Positions 54,987-64,000 of a stretch of DNA of 64,000 bases are shown here, piece by piece. The translations under genes were made by a program, and so were the position numbers. The stretch is from NCBI RefSeq assembly GCF_015482765.1, contig NZ_JADMLB010000076.1, forward strand, positions 1 to 64,000, written 5' to 3'. A model generated the notes under the pieces. It saw only the letters and a program-made list of their open reading frames with translations. It made no database searches and had not been told where the DNA came from. The stretch's first letter is position 1, and the number at the start of each line of letters is the position of its first letter. The DNA comes from Halodesulfovibrio sp. GTDB taxonomy: Bacteria > Desulfobacterota > Desulfovibrionia > Desulfovibrionales > Desulfovibrionaceae.

Positions 54987-55985
54987 GTGCGTAAATTCTG
55001 TTCTCTCGTTATCATTGCTGCGTTATTGACCATGAGCATTCCTGCTATGGCTCAGAACAATAAGCGTCTCATAATTGCTACTGCCACCACAGGTGGAACA
55101 TATTACCCTGTTGGTGTTGGCATCGGCACTCTTATCAGCTTAAAACTTGCCAAAAATGATGGTATCACTGCTACTGCAATCAACTCCGCAGGCTCCGGTG
55201 AAAACATTGAAATGCTCAATAACAGTGAGGCTCACTTTGCTATCCTGCAATCACTGTTTGGCCTTCAGGCTTCCCGCGGTAAAGGCTTCTACGAAGGAAA
55301 GCCTGTAGACTCCTTCCGCTCAGTCACAATGCTCTGGCCTAATGTTGAACATTTTGCCCTGATGAATGAATACGTAAAAACCGGAACTGTTGCCGATCTT
55401 GCGGAACTGACAGAGCGCTTCTCTATCGGCAAACGAGGCAGTGGCACGGAAGGCTCCGGTAGGGCTTTATTGAACGTGCTTAACATTGACCCAAACAAGC
55501 TGAAACTCGAATTCTTGGGTTACACCCCTTCAACACAAGCTATGCTGGATAACCGTATTGCAGGTGCAAACATTCCTGCCGGTGTTCCTGCAGCAGCTAT
55601 TACTCAACTGTTTGCCATGAGCCACGGCAAGGCTACCGTACTTGATTTTTCTGACGAGCAGCTTGCCCACATCCAGAAAGAATTTCCAATTTGGTACCGT
55701 TATGTAATCCCTGCGAAAACATACCCTGGCCAAGAAAAAGATATCCGCACAATTGCACAGCCAAACTTCCTTGCAGTACGTGCCGACCTTCCTGATGAAG
55801 TTGTCTACAAGGTTACCAAAACCATTTATGAGAATCTCAACTTCCTCGGCACCATCCACTCCGCAACAAAAAATATGAAGCTGGATAACGCACTGTATGG
55901 CCTGCCTGTTCCTTTGCATCCGGGCGCAGTAAAATATTACCTAGAAGTTGGCGTAGAAATTCCAGAACGCTTAATTGCAAAATAA
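54987..55985 (+). CDS. TRAP transporter solute-binding protein, TAXI family
   Basis: A 332-residue protein with a GTG start behind AAGGAG. Signal peptide of about 23 residues ends AMA. The TAXI signature TTGGTYYPVGVGIG follows, then the SGENIEMLNNSE and GSGTEGSGRALL segments that bind the ligand. It captures a small organic acid in the periplasm and delivers it to the fused permease encoded downstream. Confidence 0.9.
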   Translation: MRKFCSLVIIAALLTMSIPAMAQNNKRLIIATATTGGTYYPVGVGIGTLISLKLAKNDGITATAINSAGSGENIEMLNNSEAHFAILQSLFGLQASRGKGFYEGKPVDSFRSVTMLWPNVEHFALMNEYVKTGTVADLAELTERFSIGKRGSGTEGSGRALLNVLNIDPNKLKLEFLGYTPSTQAMLDNRIAGANIPAGVPAAAITQLFAMSHGKATVLDFSDEQLAHIQKEFPIWYRYVIPAKTYPGQEKDIRTIAQPNFLAVRADLPDEVVYKVTKTIYENLNFLGTIHSATKNMKLDNALYGLPVPLHPGAVKYYLEVGVEIPERLIAK

Positions 55986-56013
55986 AAAATCCACAGTCAT
56001 CTACCAATAACAG

Positions 56014-56056
56014 CTGTGGAGCAGTTCTTAACGAAGAGCTGCTCCACAGATTTTTG
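56014..56056 (+). terminator. partial terminator between binding protein and permease
   Basis: CTGTGGAGCAG / CTGCTCCACAG stem with inner TCTT/AAGA pairing and ATTTTT. Such hairpins let binding protein be made in excess of permease. The remaining 260 bases to the permease gene hold no gene that I can see. Confidence 0.7.
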
Positions 56057-56314
56057 ATGGCACCGCTATTACGGCCTTCACTTTTGCTTAGCACAATGTT
56101 GGGTTGAATTTTTATATTTCAACCTTTTCTTATGCATACTTTCACGCTGCTCTGCTTCTTTGTACATAGGCACTATGAGCAAAACAATTCTTGCACGTGC
56201 ATTGAAGCCATTACCTGCCATTAACATCGATGTCTTCTATGCAGCATAACAATGGTATGTACTACTGATTGCTGTGATTCACACAGCTCAAACGTTATTG
56301 AATAAGGTTCTGAT

Positions 56315-58408
56315 ATGGGATTGTTTAGAAAAAAGGGAGTCAAAGCAACTGAAGACTCCGGTGAGGTAATGGTCAGCACACGCGAGTTGACCGGTCGCCC
56401 TGCTGTTGTTTTTTATTGCTTGTGTATTGTGGCAAGCGTATTCCACATACTTACAAACACTGTCTGGCTTATGCCGGAAATCCATAGAAACGCCCTGCAC
56501 TTTGCGTTCTTTGTGCCACTTGCTTTTATGATCTACCCGTTCAACAGCAATTGTCTGGATAAAAAACCGTATTTAGACTGGACACTAGCGATTCTCAGTA
56601 TCATCTGTGGACTGTACCTTGTATTCTTTGAAGACGCGCTACATGCCCGTAATGAACAAATGATAGGGCTTGATATCTTTTTTGCCGGTCTGACCTTATT
56701 GCTTATGCTTGAAATTGCGCGACGCGCAGCCGGTAAGATTATTCCATTGCTTGCTGTTTTCTTTTTAAGCTACGCCCTGTACTGGGGACAGTTCCTTTCA
56801 GGTAACTGGAACTTTCCGGGTGTAACGCTTTCACGAGTTTTATACAGGATGTACTTTGCACCTGATGGAATATTCGGAAGCATTGCAACCATATCGGCTT
56901 CTTACGTATTTTTGTTTGTGCTTTTCGGATCTTTCCTTGTTAAATCAGGAGCGGGTGATTTTATCATAAAACTCGCTATATCACTTGTCGGACGCAGCGT
57001 GGGTGGCCCTGCTAAAATGGCCGTATTCTCCAGCGGACTTATGGGGTCTGTCTCTGGCAGTGCTGTTGCAAACACAGTAAGTACCGGCTCCATTACAATT
57101 CCAATGATGAAGCGTACCGGATTCAGCCCGAAATTTGCTGCTGCTGTTGAAGCTGCCGCAAGTACTGGCGGCCAGATTATGCCCCCGATTATGGGCGCAG
57201 GTGCCTTTGTTATGGCGCAGTGGACACAGATTTCGTATCTTAAAATTGTTGCAATTTCCTTTATCCCAGCAATCCTTTACTTCGTCAGCGTAATCTTCTT
57301 TGTTCACTCACGCGCTCGAAGTGAGGGATTACAGCCAACAGCAGAAGAAAATATTCCACGTTTCTTTGATGTTCTCAAAGAGGGCTGGCCATTTTTTATT
57401 CCTATCGGCGTCCTCATTACCCTTATGAGCATTGGCTACACCCCTACATACGCTGCGTGCTGTGCAATTGCTGCGATCATTGGTGCAAGCTGGCTGACAA
57501 AGAATCACCGTATGGGGCTTATGGACATCATCGATGCTCTGGCTCTCGGCGGGAAAAACATGGTTGCTACAGCTATCATCCTGCTCTGTTCAGGCGTTGT
57601 TATCGGAATCGTATTGTTAGTAAGCCTTGGAGTAAAATTCTCAATGCTTATCTCAACGGTTGCCGGCTCCAGCCTGCTGGTTACTATCGGCCTTGTAGGT
57701 GTAGCATCGCTTATCCTTGGGATGGGACTCCCTGTTACAGCATCCTACATCATTCTTGCCACTCTTAGTGCACCGTTCTTAGTAAACCTTATTAAACTTC
57801 GATATGTTCTTGCGGTTAAACCTCAATTCATTGAGTCCATGGGGCTAAGTCTCGATATGATTTCTGACCCGACCGCCGCCGGAGCATTGTTTGCCATTGT
57901 CAGCACACAAGTTCCAACAGAACATGCAACCATATTCCTGCTGGCAGCTCACCTGCTTATATTCTGGTACTCACAGTCAGCAAACGTTACGCCGCCAGTA
58001 TGCCTTGCCGCATACACAGCCGCAGGAATTGCTAAATCAGACCCATTTCAAACAGGCATGCATGCCTTTAAACTCGCAAGCGGCCTTTTTATTATCCCGA
58101 TCATGTTTGTATATGAACCGGCAATTCTCTTCTTAGGCCCGCTTTGGCAAACAGTACTGACCATCGGCATCATTCTGCTGGCACTCTTCTGTACAGCAGT
58201 ATCATTGGAAGGAGTATATATCCGTCGACTCCACCCTCTGTTACGGCTTGCATTCGGTGGAACTGCAATATTGCTATACGTTCTGCCGGAGCTTCAATGC
58301 TGGATAGGTGTCGGTATCTTTGCTATCCTCACAGGAATACTGAAATATACCAATGCATTTTCAATAGAAGAAGCCTTGGACGACTCCACACTGACAGAAG
58401 CAGCCTAA
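56315..58408 (+). CDS. TRAP transporter fused permease (DctQM type)
   Basis: A 697-residue membrane protein. The first part (about 30-190) is the small DctQ-like subunit of four or five helices; the rest is the DctM-like subunit with GGQIMPPIMGAGAFVM and PTEHATIFLLAAHL regions typical of the TAXI-linked fused permeases. It imports the ligand with sodium ions. Confidence 0.9.
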   Translation: MGLFRKKGVKATEDSGEVMVSTRELTGRPAVVFYCLCIVASVFHILTNTVWLMPEIHRNALHFAFFVPLAFMIYPFNSNCLDKKPYLDWTLAILSIICGLYLVFFEDALHARNEQMIGLDIFFAGLTLLLMLEIARRAAGKIIPLLAVFFLSYALYWGQFLSGNWNFPGVTLSRVLYRMYFAPDGIFGSIATISASYVFLFVLFGSFLVKSGAGDFIIKLAISLVGRSVGGPAKMAVFSSGLMGSVSGSAVANTVSTGSITIPMMKRTGFSPKFAAAVEAAASTGGQIMPPIMGAGAFVMAQWTQISYLKIVAISFIPAILYFVSVIFFVHSRARSEGLQPTAEENIPRFFDVLKEGWPFFIPIGVLITLMSIGYTPTYAACCAIAAIIGASWLTKNHRMGLMDIIDALALGGKNMVATAIILLCSGVVIGIVLLVSLGVKFSMLISTVAGSSLLVTIGLVGVASLILGMGLPVTASYIILATLSAPFLVNLIKLRYVLAVKPQFIESMGLSLDMISDPTAAGALFAIVSTQVPTEHATIFLLAAHLLIFWYSQSANVTPPVCLAAYTAAGIAKSDPFQTGMHAFKLASGLFIIPIMFVYEPAILFLGPLWQTVLTIGIILLALFCTAVSLEGVYIRRLHPLLRLAFGGTAILLYVLPELQCWIGVGIFAILTGILKYTNAFSIEEALDDSTLTEAA

Positions 58409-58418
58409 CAGGATACCC

Positions 58419-59642
58419 ATGACATACCCTCTATTCTATGATGTTGAACAAACATTTGAGACCTCTCAGATTGATGATATTGCAAAGACCGTTGACGCGG
58501 TCTTTGCTTCTTTTTCCTGTCCAAATGATGCAAAAGGTAAACGTGTAGGCATCACCGTCGGCTCCCGTGGAATCGACCGTATTGTGCCTTTACTCGTCGC
58601 GGTAGTTGGAAATCTCAAAAAATTGGGTCTGAAGCCTTTCATTATCCCTTCAATGGGATCACACGGTGGCTCCACGGCAGAAGGCCAAACAGCGATTCTC
58701 AATAAACTGGGGATTACTGAAGAGTCAGCCGGTTGCCCTATTGTGTCCTCTATTGAAACGGTCAGCCTTGGGCGACTGGATGAGGGTCCAGAAGTTTTTG
58801 TAGCAAAAGATGCTCTAGAAGCTGACTATGTTTTCGTAATGAACAGAGTTAAACCCCACACACTGTTCCACGGCGAAGTTGAATCAGGACTATGTAAAAT
58901 GCTGGCTATCGGTCTTGGCAAACCACGCGGAGCAGATAATCTGCACAACTTCCCGCTTGAAAAAGTCATCAAGCCTGCAGCCTTACGTATCTTAGACAAT
59001 ATCAACCTGCTTGCCGGTCTAGCCGTTGTAGAAAATGCTGTAGAAAAGCTACACTCCATCAAGCTGTGTACTACAGAAGAAGTCGTAAAAACGGATTCCT
59101 CTTTGCTTGCAGTATCCTCCGCTATTCTTCCGCGTATTCCCGTTGATTCACTTGATCTACTCATCATTGATGAAATGGGAAAAAACATCAGTGGAACAGG
59201 AATGGACACCAATGTTATCGGGGCGTGGAGACGTATGGCAGGTGACCGTACACCAGAATACAAAACACTCGCTGTCCTTGATCTTACTCCCCAATCACAA
59301 GGAAATGCACACGGAATCGGCATGGCAGATCTTATTCCACAACGTCTTGCCAATAAAATCGACACCGCCGCAACGTATGCAAACTCTCTTACAACCGGCG
59401 TATGGGCAAGTGGCAGAATTCCGATAACCTTATCTTCAGATAAAGCAGTTATTGATGCTGCACTGGCCAAAGCTCCTGAAAACATACGTGCTGTACGCAT
59501 AACAAACACACTCTCTCTTCAACATTTTTGGGCTACCGAAGCCGTCTTTGACGACCTCAGAACAGCCAATGCCACAGTGCATTCAGATCGCGTACATGCT
59601 CTTACATTTTCTAATACAGGAGTTTTACAACAATTTGCGTAA
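58419..59642 (+). CDS. LarA-like nickel-pincer-type isomerase/racemase
   Basis: A 407-residue protein of the lactate racemase family (DUF2088). IIPSMGSHGGSTAEGQ and NRVKPHTLFHGEVESGL carry the characteristic His residues; family members use a nickel pincer cofactor to move hydride between C-OH and C=O. It begins ten bases after the permease, so the transported acid is probably its substrate. Without adjacent larBCE biosynthesis genes, the cofactor would have to come from elsewhere in the genome. Confidence 0.75.
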   Translation: MTYPLFYDVEQTFETSQIDDIAKTVDAVFASFSCPNDAKGKRVGITVGSRGIDRIVPLLVAVVGNLKKLGLKPFIIPSMGSHGGSTAEGQTAILNKLGITEESAGCPIVSSIETVSLGRLDEGPEVFVAKDALEADYVFVMNRVKPHTLFHGEVESGLCKMLAIGLGKPRGADNLHNFPLEKVIKPAALRILDNINLLAGLAVVENAVEKLHSIKLCTTEEVVKTDSSLLAVSSAILPRIPVDSLDLLIIDEMGKNISGTGMDTNVIGAWRRMAGDRTPEYKTLAVLDLTPQSQGNAHGIGMADLIPQRLANKIDTAATYANSLTTGVWASGRIPITLSSDKAVIDAALAKAPENIRAVRITNTLSLQHFWATEAVFDDLRTANATVHSDRVHALTFSNTGVLQQFA

Positions 59643-59801
59643 GTTCCCGTCTTGCGCGGGGTATTTCCCATAACCACAAGACGATAATACTCAAACTAAG
59701 CTCTCTCCTACTGCTATAGTCATATTAGACACACATAGCTGCAGCGTTATTCCGGCATATTCACGCCAGAATTTACGCAACGCTGCCAAGGAGCGAGACA
59801 C

Positions 59802-60059
59802 ATGATTAAAAAACTTATTCTACTTACGGGATGCTTCATGCTGTTTGCATCACTTACGGCATGTACTGCAGGAAGCTATCCACAATATAACTATCATAGA
59901 AATCCATGGTATACTTCATACGACTATAACAACCATTACTACATTAATTACCACAAACACGGACACCATCATCACCACCATCATCATGGTGGGCATCAGC
60001 ATGGACATCATGGCGGCGGACATCATGGTGGCCACCATGGCGGGCATCACCATAGATAG
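59802..60059 (+). CDS. histidine-rich lipoprotein
   Basis: An 85-residue protein. The lipobox LTAC is at residues 18-21. The mature 65 residues contain more than 25 His, mainly as HHHH and HGGH, with Tyr/Asn-rich N-terminal part. It should bind Ni, Zn or Cu in the periplasm. AAGGAG precedes the ATG. It follows the putative nickel-dependent LarA-like gene after 160 bases and is followed by a terminator, so it is its own unit. Confidence 0.7.
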   Translation: MIKKLILLTGCFMLFASLTACTAGSYPQYNYHRNPWYTSYDYNNHYYINYHKHGHHHHHHHHGGHQHGHHGGGHHGGHHGGHHHR

Positions 60060-60093
60060 CCCTCTTGCAGTCATCTACTAAAAAATGTTTAAG

Positions 60094-60135
60094 AAAGGCC
60101 AGTATGATCATCACATGTCATGCTGGCTTTTCTTT
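60094..60135 (+). terminator. terminator after His-rich lipoprotein
   Basis: AAAGGCCAGTATGA / TCATGCTGGCTTTT stem with T-rich end. Confidence 0.75.
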
Positions 60136-60224
60136 AGACTCCAACGCAATATATACTTTCCTCAATACGTAACTATTTTATTGTATTCATTAACCAAATG
60201 GATTCAAAACGTAGAGAGGAACAT

Positions 60225-61619
60225 ATGCCCCTTCATAATCACAAGGCTAACATTGACGACCTGTTCACAGTAGAAGCTATGGCAAAGCCCTTGAACGTCC
60301 ATAAAATTTCCCGAAAAGAACGAAATCCAGAAGCCGTCTATCAAATGATCCACGATGAATTACTATTGGACGGCAATGCTCGCCAAAATATGGCGACATT
60401 CTGCTCAACCTGGGTAGAACGTGAAGTCCAAGATCTCATGCAGGAATGCATTGATAAGAATATGATAGATAAAGACGAATATCCGCAGACTGCTGAAATA
60501 GAATCCAGATGCGTCTCTATGCTTGCTAATCTTTGGAACGCAAAAGAATGCGGCGACGACCCAACATGTTCCCCTGCAATTGGTTGTTCTACCACTGGCT
60601 CCAGTGAAGCAGCCATGCTGGGCGGTATGGCGCTGAAATGGAAATGGAAAGCGCGCCGTCAGTCAGCAGGAAAGCCATACGATAAGCCAAATCTTGTCTG
60701 CGGCCCTGTTCAAGTCTGTTGGCATAAATTTGCCCGCTATTGGGAAATAGAGCTTAGAGAAGTCCCCATGCAGGAAGGCACCTACATGTCTTCTCCTGAA
60801 GATGTTATTGCTCGTTGCGATGAAAACACAATAGGTGTGGTACAAACGCTTGGAACGACCTTTACAGGGCATTACGAGCCCATTGAAGAAGTTCATGCAG
60901 CGCTTGATACATTACAGCAAGAAACTGGACTTGATATCCCTATGCATATTGATGCAGCAAGCGGTGGTTTTGTTGCCCCCTTTATGCATCCGGAAATCAA
61001 ATGGGACTTCCGACTCCCGCGTGTAAAATCCATCAATTCCTCAGGACATAAATTCGGTCTCGCACCGTTAGGTTGCGGCTGGGTTGTCTGGGCAACAGAA
61101 AACGATCTCCCTGAAGATCTTGTTTTCCGCGTAAATTACCTTGGTGGGCAAATGCCTACATTCGCTCTGAACTTCTCCCGTCCGGGAGGCGAAGTCATCG
61201 CACAATACTACAATCTGCTAAGATTAGGATTTGAGGGATATATTAAAGTACAAGAATCCTGTTTTGCAGCAGCGCAATATTTTGCAGCCGGGCTTGAACA
61301 ATTCAAGATGTTCGACTTCCTGAACAATAGCTCAAAGGGGCTCCCGCTTATCTGCTGGAAGTTTAAAGACTCAGTATCCCCACCATTCAGTCTCTATCAA
61401 CTTTCAGATGCACTCAGAGAGCGTGGATGGCTTATCCCGACGTATACTCTGCCACCAGATTGCGAAAAAACAGTTGTCCAACGTATTGTAGTGCGTCACG
61501 GAACAAGCGTTGATTTGCTCCACTTGCTCTTAAAAGACTTTAGCGAAGTAATCGCAGAACTAAACGAAAATCCACCATGTGCGCCTGATAAAGAACGAAA
61601 GTCGTTTAACCATTCATAG
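60225..61619 (+). CDS. gadB: glutamate decarboxylase
   Basis: A 464-residue PLP enzyme starting at the ATG at 60225 behind GAGAGG. INSSGHKFG carries the PLP-binding Lys; GCSTTGSSEAAMLGG, HIDAASGGFVAPF and NFSRPGG are the family signatures. It removes carboxyl from glutamate to give GABA and consumes a proton, so it supports acid tolerance. No antiporter gene is adjacent. Confidence 0.9.
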   Translation: MPLHNHKANIDDLFTVEAMAKPLNVHKISRKERNPEAVYQMIHDELLLDGNARQNMATFCSTWVEREVQDLMQECIDKNMIDKDEYPQTAEIESRCVSMLANLWNAKECGDDPTCSPAIGCSTTGSSEAAMLGGMALKWKWKARRQSAGKPYDKPNLVCGPVQVCWHKFARYWEIELREVPMQEGTYMSSPEDVIARCDENTIGVVQTLGTTFTGHYEPIEEVHAALDTLQQETGLDIPMHIDAASGGFVAPFMHPEIKWDFRLPRVKSINSSGHKFGLAPLGCGWVVWATENDLPEDLVFRVNYLGGQMPTFALNFSRPGGEVIAQYYNLLRLGFEGYIKVQESCFAAAQYFAAGLEQFKMFDFLNNSSKGLPLICWKFKDSVSPPFSLYQLSDALRERGWLIPTYTLPPDCEKTVVQRIVVRHGTSVDLLHLLLKDFSEVIAELNENPPCAPDKERKSFNHS

Positions 61620-61629
61620 CCTAACAACA

Positions 61630-61661
61630 AAAAAACGCCGGAGTCTCCTCCGGCGTTTTTA
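61630..61661. terminator. bidirectional terminator
   Basis: ACGCCGGAG / CTCCGGCGT flanked by A and T runs, between gad and the convergent AOR-family gene. Confidence 0.85.
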
Positions 61662-61682
61662 TTTTCATGCGACTTCAGTTTG

Positions 61683-63407
61683 CTAAACTTTTGCATCCTG
61701 AAGTTCTTTTGCTGTAAAGTCCCATTTCACATTGTGAGGTGGAAGAGCTTCTTCTGTGAACCAACGTGGAAGCTGGTCATCTTTTTCAGTGAAGCCGGCA
61801 CGACGGTTAAAGTCGAGCTCATCCTGAAGAGCACCCACGCCGAGGTTCACAACGTCATCAACGCTGTACTCGGAGCCAAGAAGGCCGGATACGAGTTTAG
61901 CCATGCAAGGTACACCGCGCTCGTCATCGAGAACCGCGAATGCTACAAAGAGGCAAAGACCGAGAGAGTCAACTGCTGCGGTTGCAATCTGAAGGTTTTT
62001 AGAAACTTCAAGGTTGCCGTCTTTACCGTGACCATCGATATCACCACCGCACTTCAATACGTTCTGACATACAGCGTAACCGGCAGTATGGTCAGCACCC
62101 ATTGGAGTAGTTGCATAGGTAACACCAACACCTTTTACAGCACGAGGGTCGTATGCAGGCATGGACTGGTTTTTAACAGTCGGGATACGGTCTACACCAA
62201 AAGCAGCAGCAGTAAAGCCTGCGCCGTTACCAAGGATGCGACCTACTGGATCACCGGTACCAACTTTTCTGAGGTACTCAAGTGCAGCTGGGCCATCACC
62301 CCATGCGATAAGGCCGCCTTCCATTGCCATTGCAAGAGAGCTAGCCATTTCAATGGTGTCCATACCAATTTCATCACAGGTACGGTCCATTGTTGCAATC
62401 AAATCGAGATCGTCGATAAGAAGGTGTGCGCCAAAGCCCCAGATGGTTTCGTATTCAAAACCAGTGGTCAGCATTTTACCATTTTTATCGTTGTAAACCT
62501 GTGAACACTGGATGATACAACCAGTGTGACAACCGTGGGAAACTTTACCTTCACGTTTGGTGATGGTGTCTGCCATGGTTTCACCGGAAATTTTTTCTAC
62601 GTTGTCAAAACGACCGGTACGGAAGTTTTTAGTAGGAAGTGCACCTGCTTCGTTAATGATGTTAACGAGAATTGCAGTACCATACGCAGGAAGACCTTCG
62701 CTGGTTACTGGGTGGCTACGGAGAATGTCAGTCCATTCTTTACGGGCAGCTTTAAAGCCTTCTTCGTCACCCATAACAGCTTTGCCTTTGATTTCCGGAT
62801 CAAGAATAATAGATTTAACTTTCTTGGAACCGAGAACAGCACCCATACCACCACGACCGGCTGAACGGGTAGGGAGCCCTTCAGGGTCGGAGAACTGAAT
62901 GGTTGCAGCCTGCATGCAATGTTCGCCAGCAGGACCACAAAGACAAGTCACGGCTTTCTTACCGAACTCTTCCTGCAATTTTTCCTGTGCAGGATAGTTG
63001 TGCATGCCCACGATTTCTGTTGCTGAAGAAAATTTTACTTCACCGTCGGTGATAAAGATGTTGGTAAAATCAGCACCCTCTTCCGGCTTATCTTCAAGGA
63101 TAATAGCCTGAAGCTTCATCTTACCCATCTGGTTTGCAAACTGGCCACCAGAGTTACTTTCTTTAATACCACCAGTAAGCGGAGATTTTGCGCCTACGGA
63201 AACACGACCAGAGTTTGCAGCGTTGGTGCAAGCAAGGACGCCGGAAGCAAAAACAAGTTTGTTTTCAGCGGAAAGAGCGTGACAGTCAGCAGGTACTTCT
63301 TTGTTAACAACGCGGGAAGTTAAAGCACGTCCCCCAAGACCAGCATATTCTCCAAGCTCTTCAAAAGCATATTCCTGAGTACGAGTATTGATTCTAAGAA
63401 TTCTCAT
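61683..63407 (-). CDS. aldehyde:ferredoxin oxidoreductase family enzyme
   Basis: A 574-residue tungsten-pterin enzyme. N-terminal pterin-binding domain shows GEYAGLGGRALTSR and NSGRVSVGAKSPLTGG. The iron-sulfur ligands are in CHTGCIIQC and the later DSLGLC. It oxidises an aldehyde with ferredoxin or another acceptor. AAGGAG precedes the ATG. No ferredoxin or MoaD-like gene is adjacent in the window, though upstream is cut. Confidence 0.9.
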   Translation of the reverse strand: MRILRINTRTQEYAFEELGEYAGLGGRALTSRVVNKEVPADCHALSAENKLVFASGVLACTNAANSGRVSVGAKSPLTGGIKESNSGGQFANQMGKMKLQAIILEDKPEEGADFTNIFITDGEVKFSSATEIVGMHNYPAQEKLQEEFGKKAVTCLCGPAGEHCMQAATIQFSDPEGLPTRSAGRGGMGAVLGSKKVKSIILDPEIKGKAVMGDEEGFKAARKEWTDILRSHPVTSEGLPAYGTAILVNIINEAGALPTKNFRTGRFDNVEKISGETMADTITKREGKVSHGCHTGCIIQCSQVYNDKNGKMLTTGFEYETIWGFGAHLLIDDLDLIATMDRTCDEIGMDTIEMASSLAMAMEGGLIAWGDGPAALEYLRKVGTGDPVGRILGNGAGFTAAAFGVDRIPTVKNQSMPAYDPRAVKGVGVTYATTPMGADHTAGYAVCQNVLKCGGDIDGHGKDGNLEVSKNLQIATAAVDSLGLCLFVAFAVLDDERGVPCMAKLVSGLLGSEYSVDDVVNLGVGALQDELDFNRRAGFTEKDDQLPRWFTEEALPPHNVKWDFTAKELQDAKV

Positions 63408-63565
63408 TAGGTAACTCCTTGTATTGCTCCGGTTTTTTCCGGTAAATAAATCAAGATAGGAGTATAGAAGTAAGTCGAAACAAACTTTCTCTCAATCAGG
63501 AAAAAGTAGAAAAGCAATAAGGCATTCCCTTAACACACTCTATTTATTGCATATTGGTTGAGCGC

Positions 63566-64000
63566 TTAAACAGTCGTTAATCCACAACGAATAGCGTACT
63601 TTGTGAGCTCTGCGATATTGGTATACTTGGTCTTTTGCATAATCTGTCTACGATGGGTCTCAACAGTCTTCACACTAATACACAGCTGCTCAGCCACTTC
63701 TTTTGTGCTGTTACCTTCCGCAATCAACTTAAGTACTTCACTCTCTCTTGCAGAAAGAGCCACTTCTTCATCCTGAGGATTCCGTAAGGTTCCGATATAA
63801 TCCATCACAACAGAATCTCTCAAAGGCTGGCTCAAGCAAACTTCCCCCTTCATTGCAGAACGCACTGCATGTGCCAACTCGTCGAAACAACAATCTTTAA
63901 GCAAAAAGCCATACGCGTTTGTTTTGAGTATCTCTCGCACAAATTGTGTGTCCTTGTGCATCGACAAAGCTATGATACGCACATCAGGGTATTCCTGAGT
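63566..64000 (-). CDS. NarL/LuxR-type response regulator (5' end outside window)
   Basis: The frame runs beyond 64000 (preceding residues YPDVRIIALSMH), so the GTG at 63982 is not the start. The receiver's C-terminal part has ALSMHKDT and the Lys in GFLLKD. The LuxR HTH follows: SARESEVLKLIAEGNSTKEV and CISVKTVETHRRQIMQKT. A sensor kinase partner is not in the window. Confidence 0.9.
   Translation of the reverse strand, partial: TQEYPDVRIIALSMHKDTQFVREILKTNAYGFLLKDCCFDELAHAVRSAMKGEVCLSQPLRDSVVMDYIGTLRNPQDEEVALSARESEVLKLIAEGNSTKEVAEQLCISVKTVETHRRQIMQKTKYTNIAELTKYAIRCGLTTV

Noticed and set aside
59945-60057. Tandem simple repeat in DNA
   Set aside because: The CAT/CAC-rich repetition is explained by the His-rich coding sequence.
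61680-62504. 274-residue plus-strand frame
   Set aside because: Antisense to the AOR-family gene, with Cys/His-rich text typical of shadow frames.

Overview
The window looks like the chromosome of a marine, anaerobic, sulfate-reducing deltaproteobacterium of the Desulfovibrio/Halodesulfovibrio type. This is inferred from the right-hand chromosomal genes (TAXI-type TRAP transporter, LarA-like protein, aldehyde:ferredoxin oxidoreductase family enzyme, glutamate decarboxylase) and moderate GC; no marker gene in the window fixes the species. About 82% of the window is prophage.

Two phage-derived elements lie head to tail at the 3' end of one tRNA-Thr(CGU) gene. The intact tRNA is at 52680-52755 (minus strand). 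A 45-bp copy of its 3' end, with two mismatches, lies at 9291-9335. Everything between the copies (about 43.4 kb) is one prophage, with its tyrosine integrase at 9483-10769. Everything left of 9291 is part of a second element whose other end is outside the window.

Left element (1-9290): an M15-type endolysin, two O/P-like replication genes, a regulatory block with a Cro-like protein and a two-HTH repressor, then a two-gene soluble plus four-helix membrane module directly behind the repressor (same layout as lambda cI-rexA-rexB). A rightward early operon of small proteins follows, three of them zinc-binding, ending in an excisionase-like gene and a CoiA-like nuclease. Two near-identical promoters carry the same 16-bp operator in their -10 region, so the switch logic can be read directly.

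Right prophage (9291-52724): integrase, small early genes, Cro/CI pair, then accessory cargo (lipoprotein, an IetAS-like AAA+ ATPase/subtilase pair, a secreted deaminase-like protein lacking its catalytic Glu). A lambda-like siphophage structural block then runs on the minus strand from primase-helicase at 51.7 kb to the tail fibre at 20.7 kb. It has classic recoding features: a -1 frameshift in the tail assembly chaperone and a scaffold start nested in the head protease. Between terminase and gpW/portal sits a 7.3-kb accessory island (about 38.3-45.5 kb): an LPO_1073-like pair, a multi-zinc-finger protein, HigBA, a BRO-type antirepressor, an OLD-type ATPase-nuclease and an orphan Phd antitoxin. 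Upstream of the antirepressor is a leader whose sequence reads as a c4-type antisense RNA circuit.

Chromosomal right flank (52.8-64 kb): cyclase family protein, divergent HU-like protein, a GntR regulator divergent from a TRAP-TAXI binding protein, TRAP permease and LarA-like protein (probably one uptake and isomerisation unit for a small hydroxy or oxo acid), a His-rich lipoprotein, glutamate decarboxylase, an AOR-family tungsto-enzyme, and the 3' part of a NarL-type response regulator cut by the window edge.
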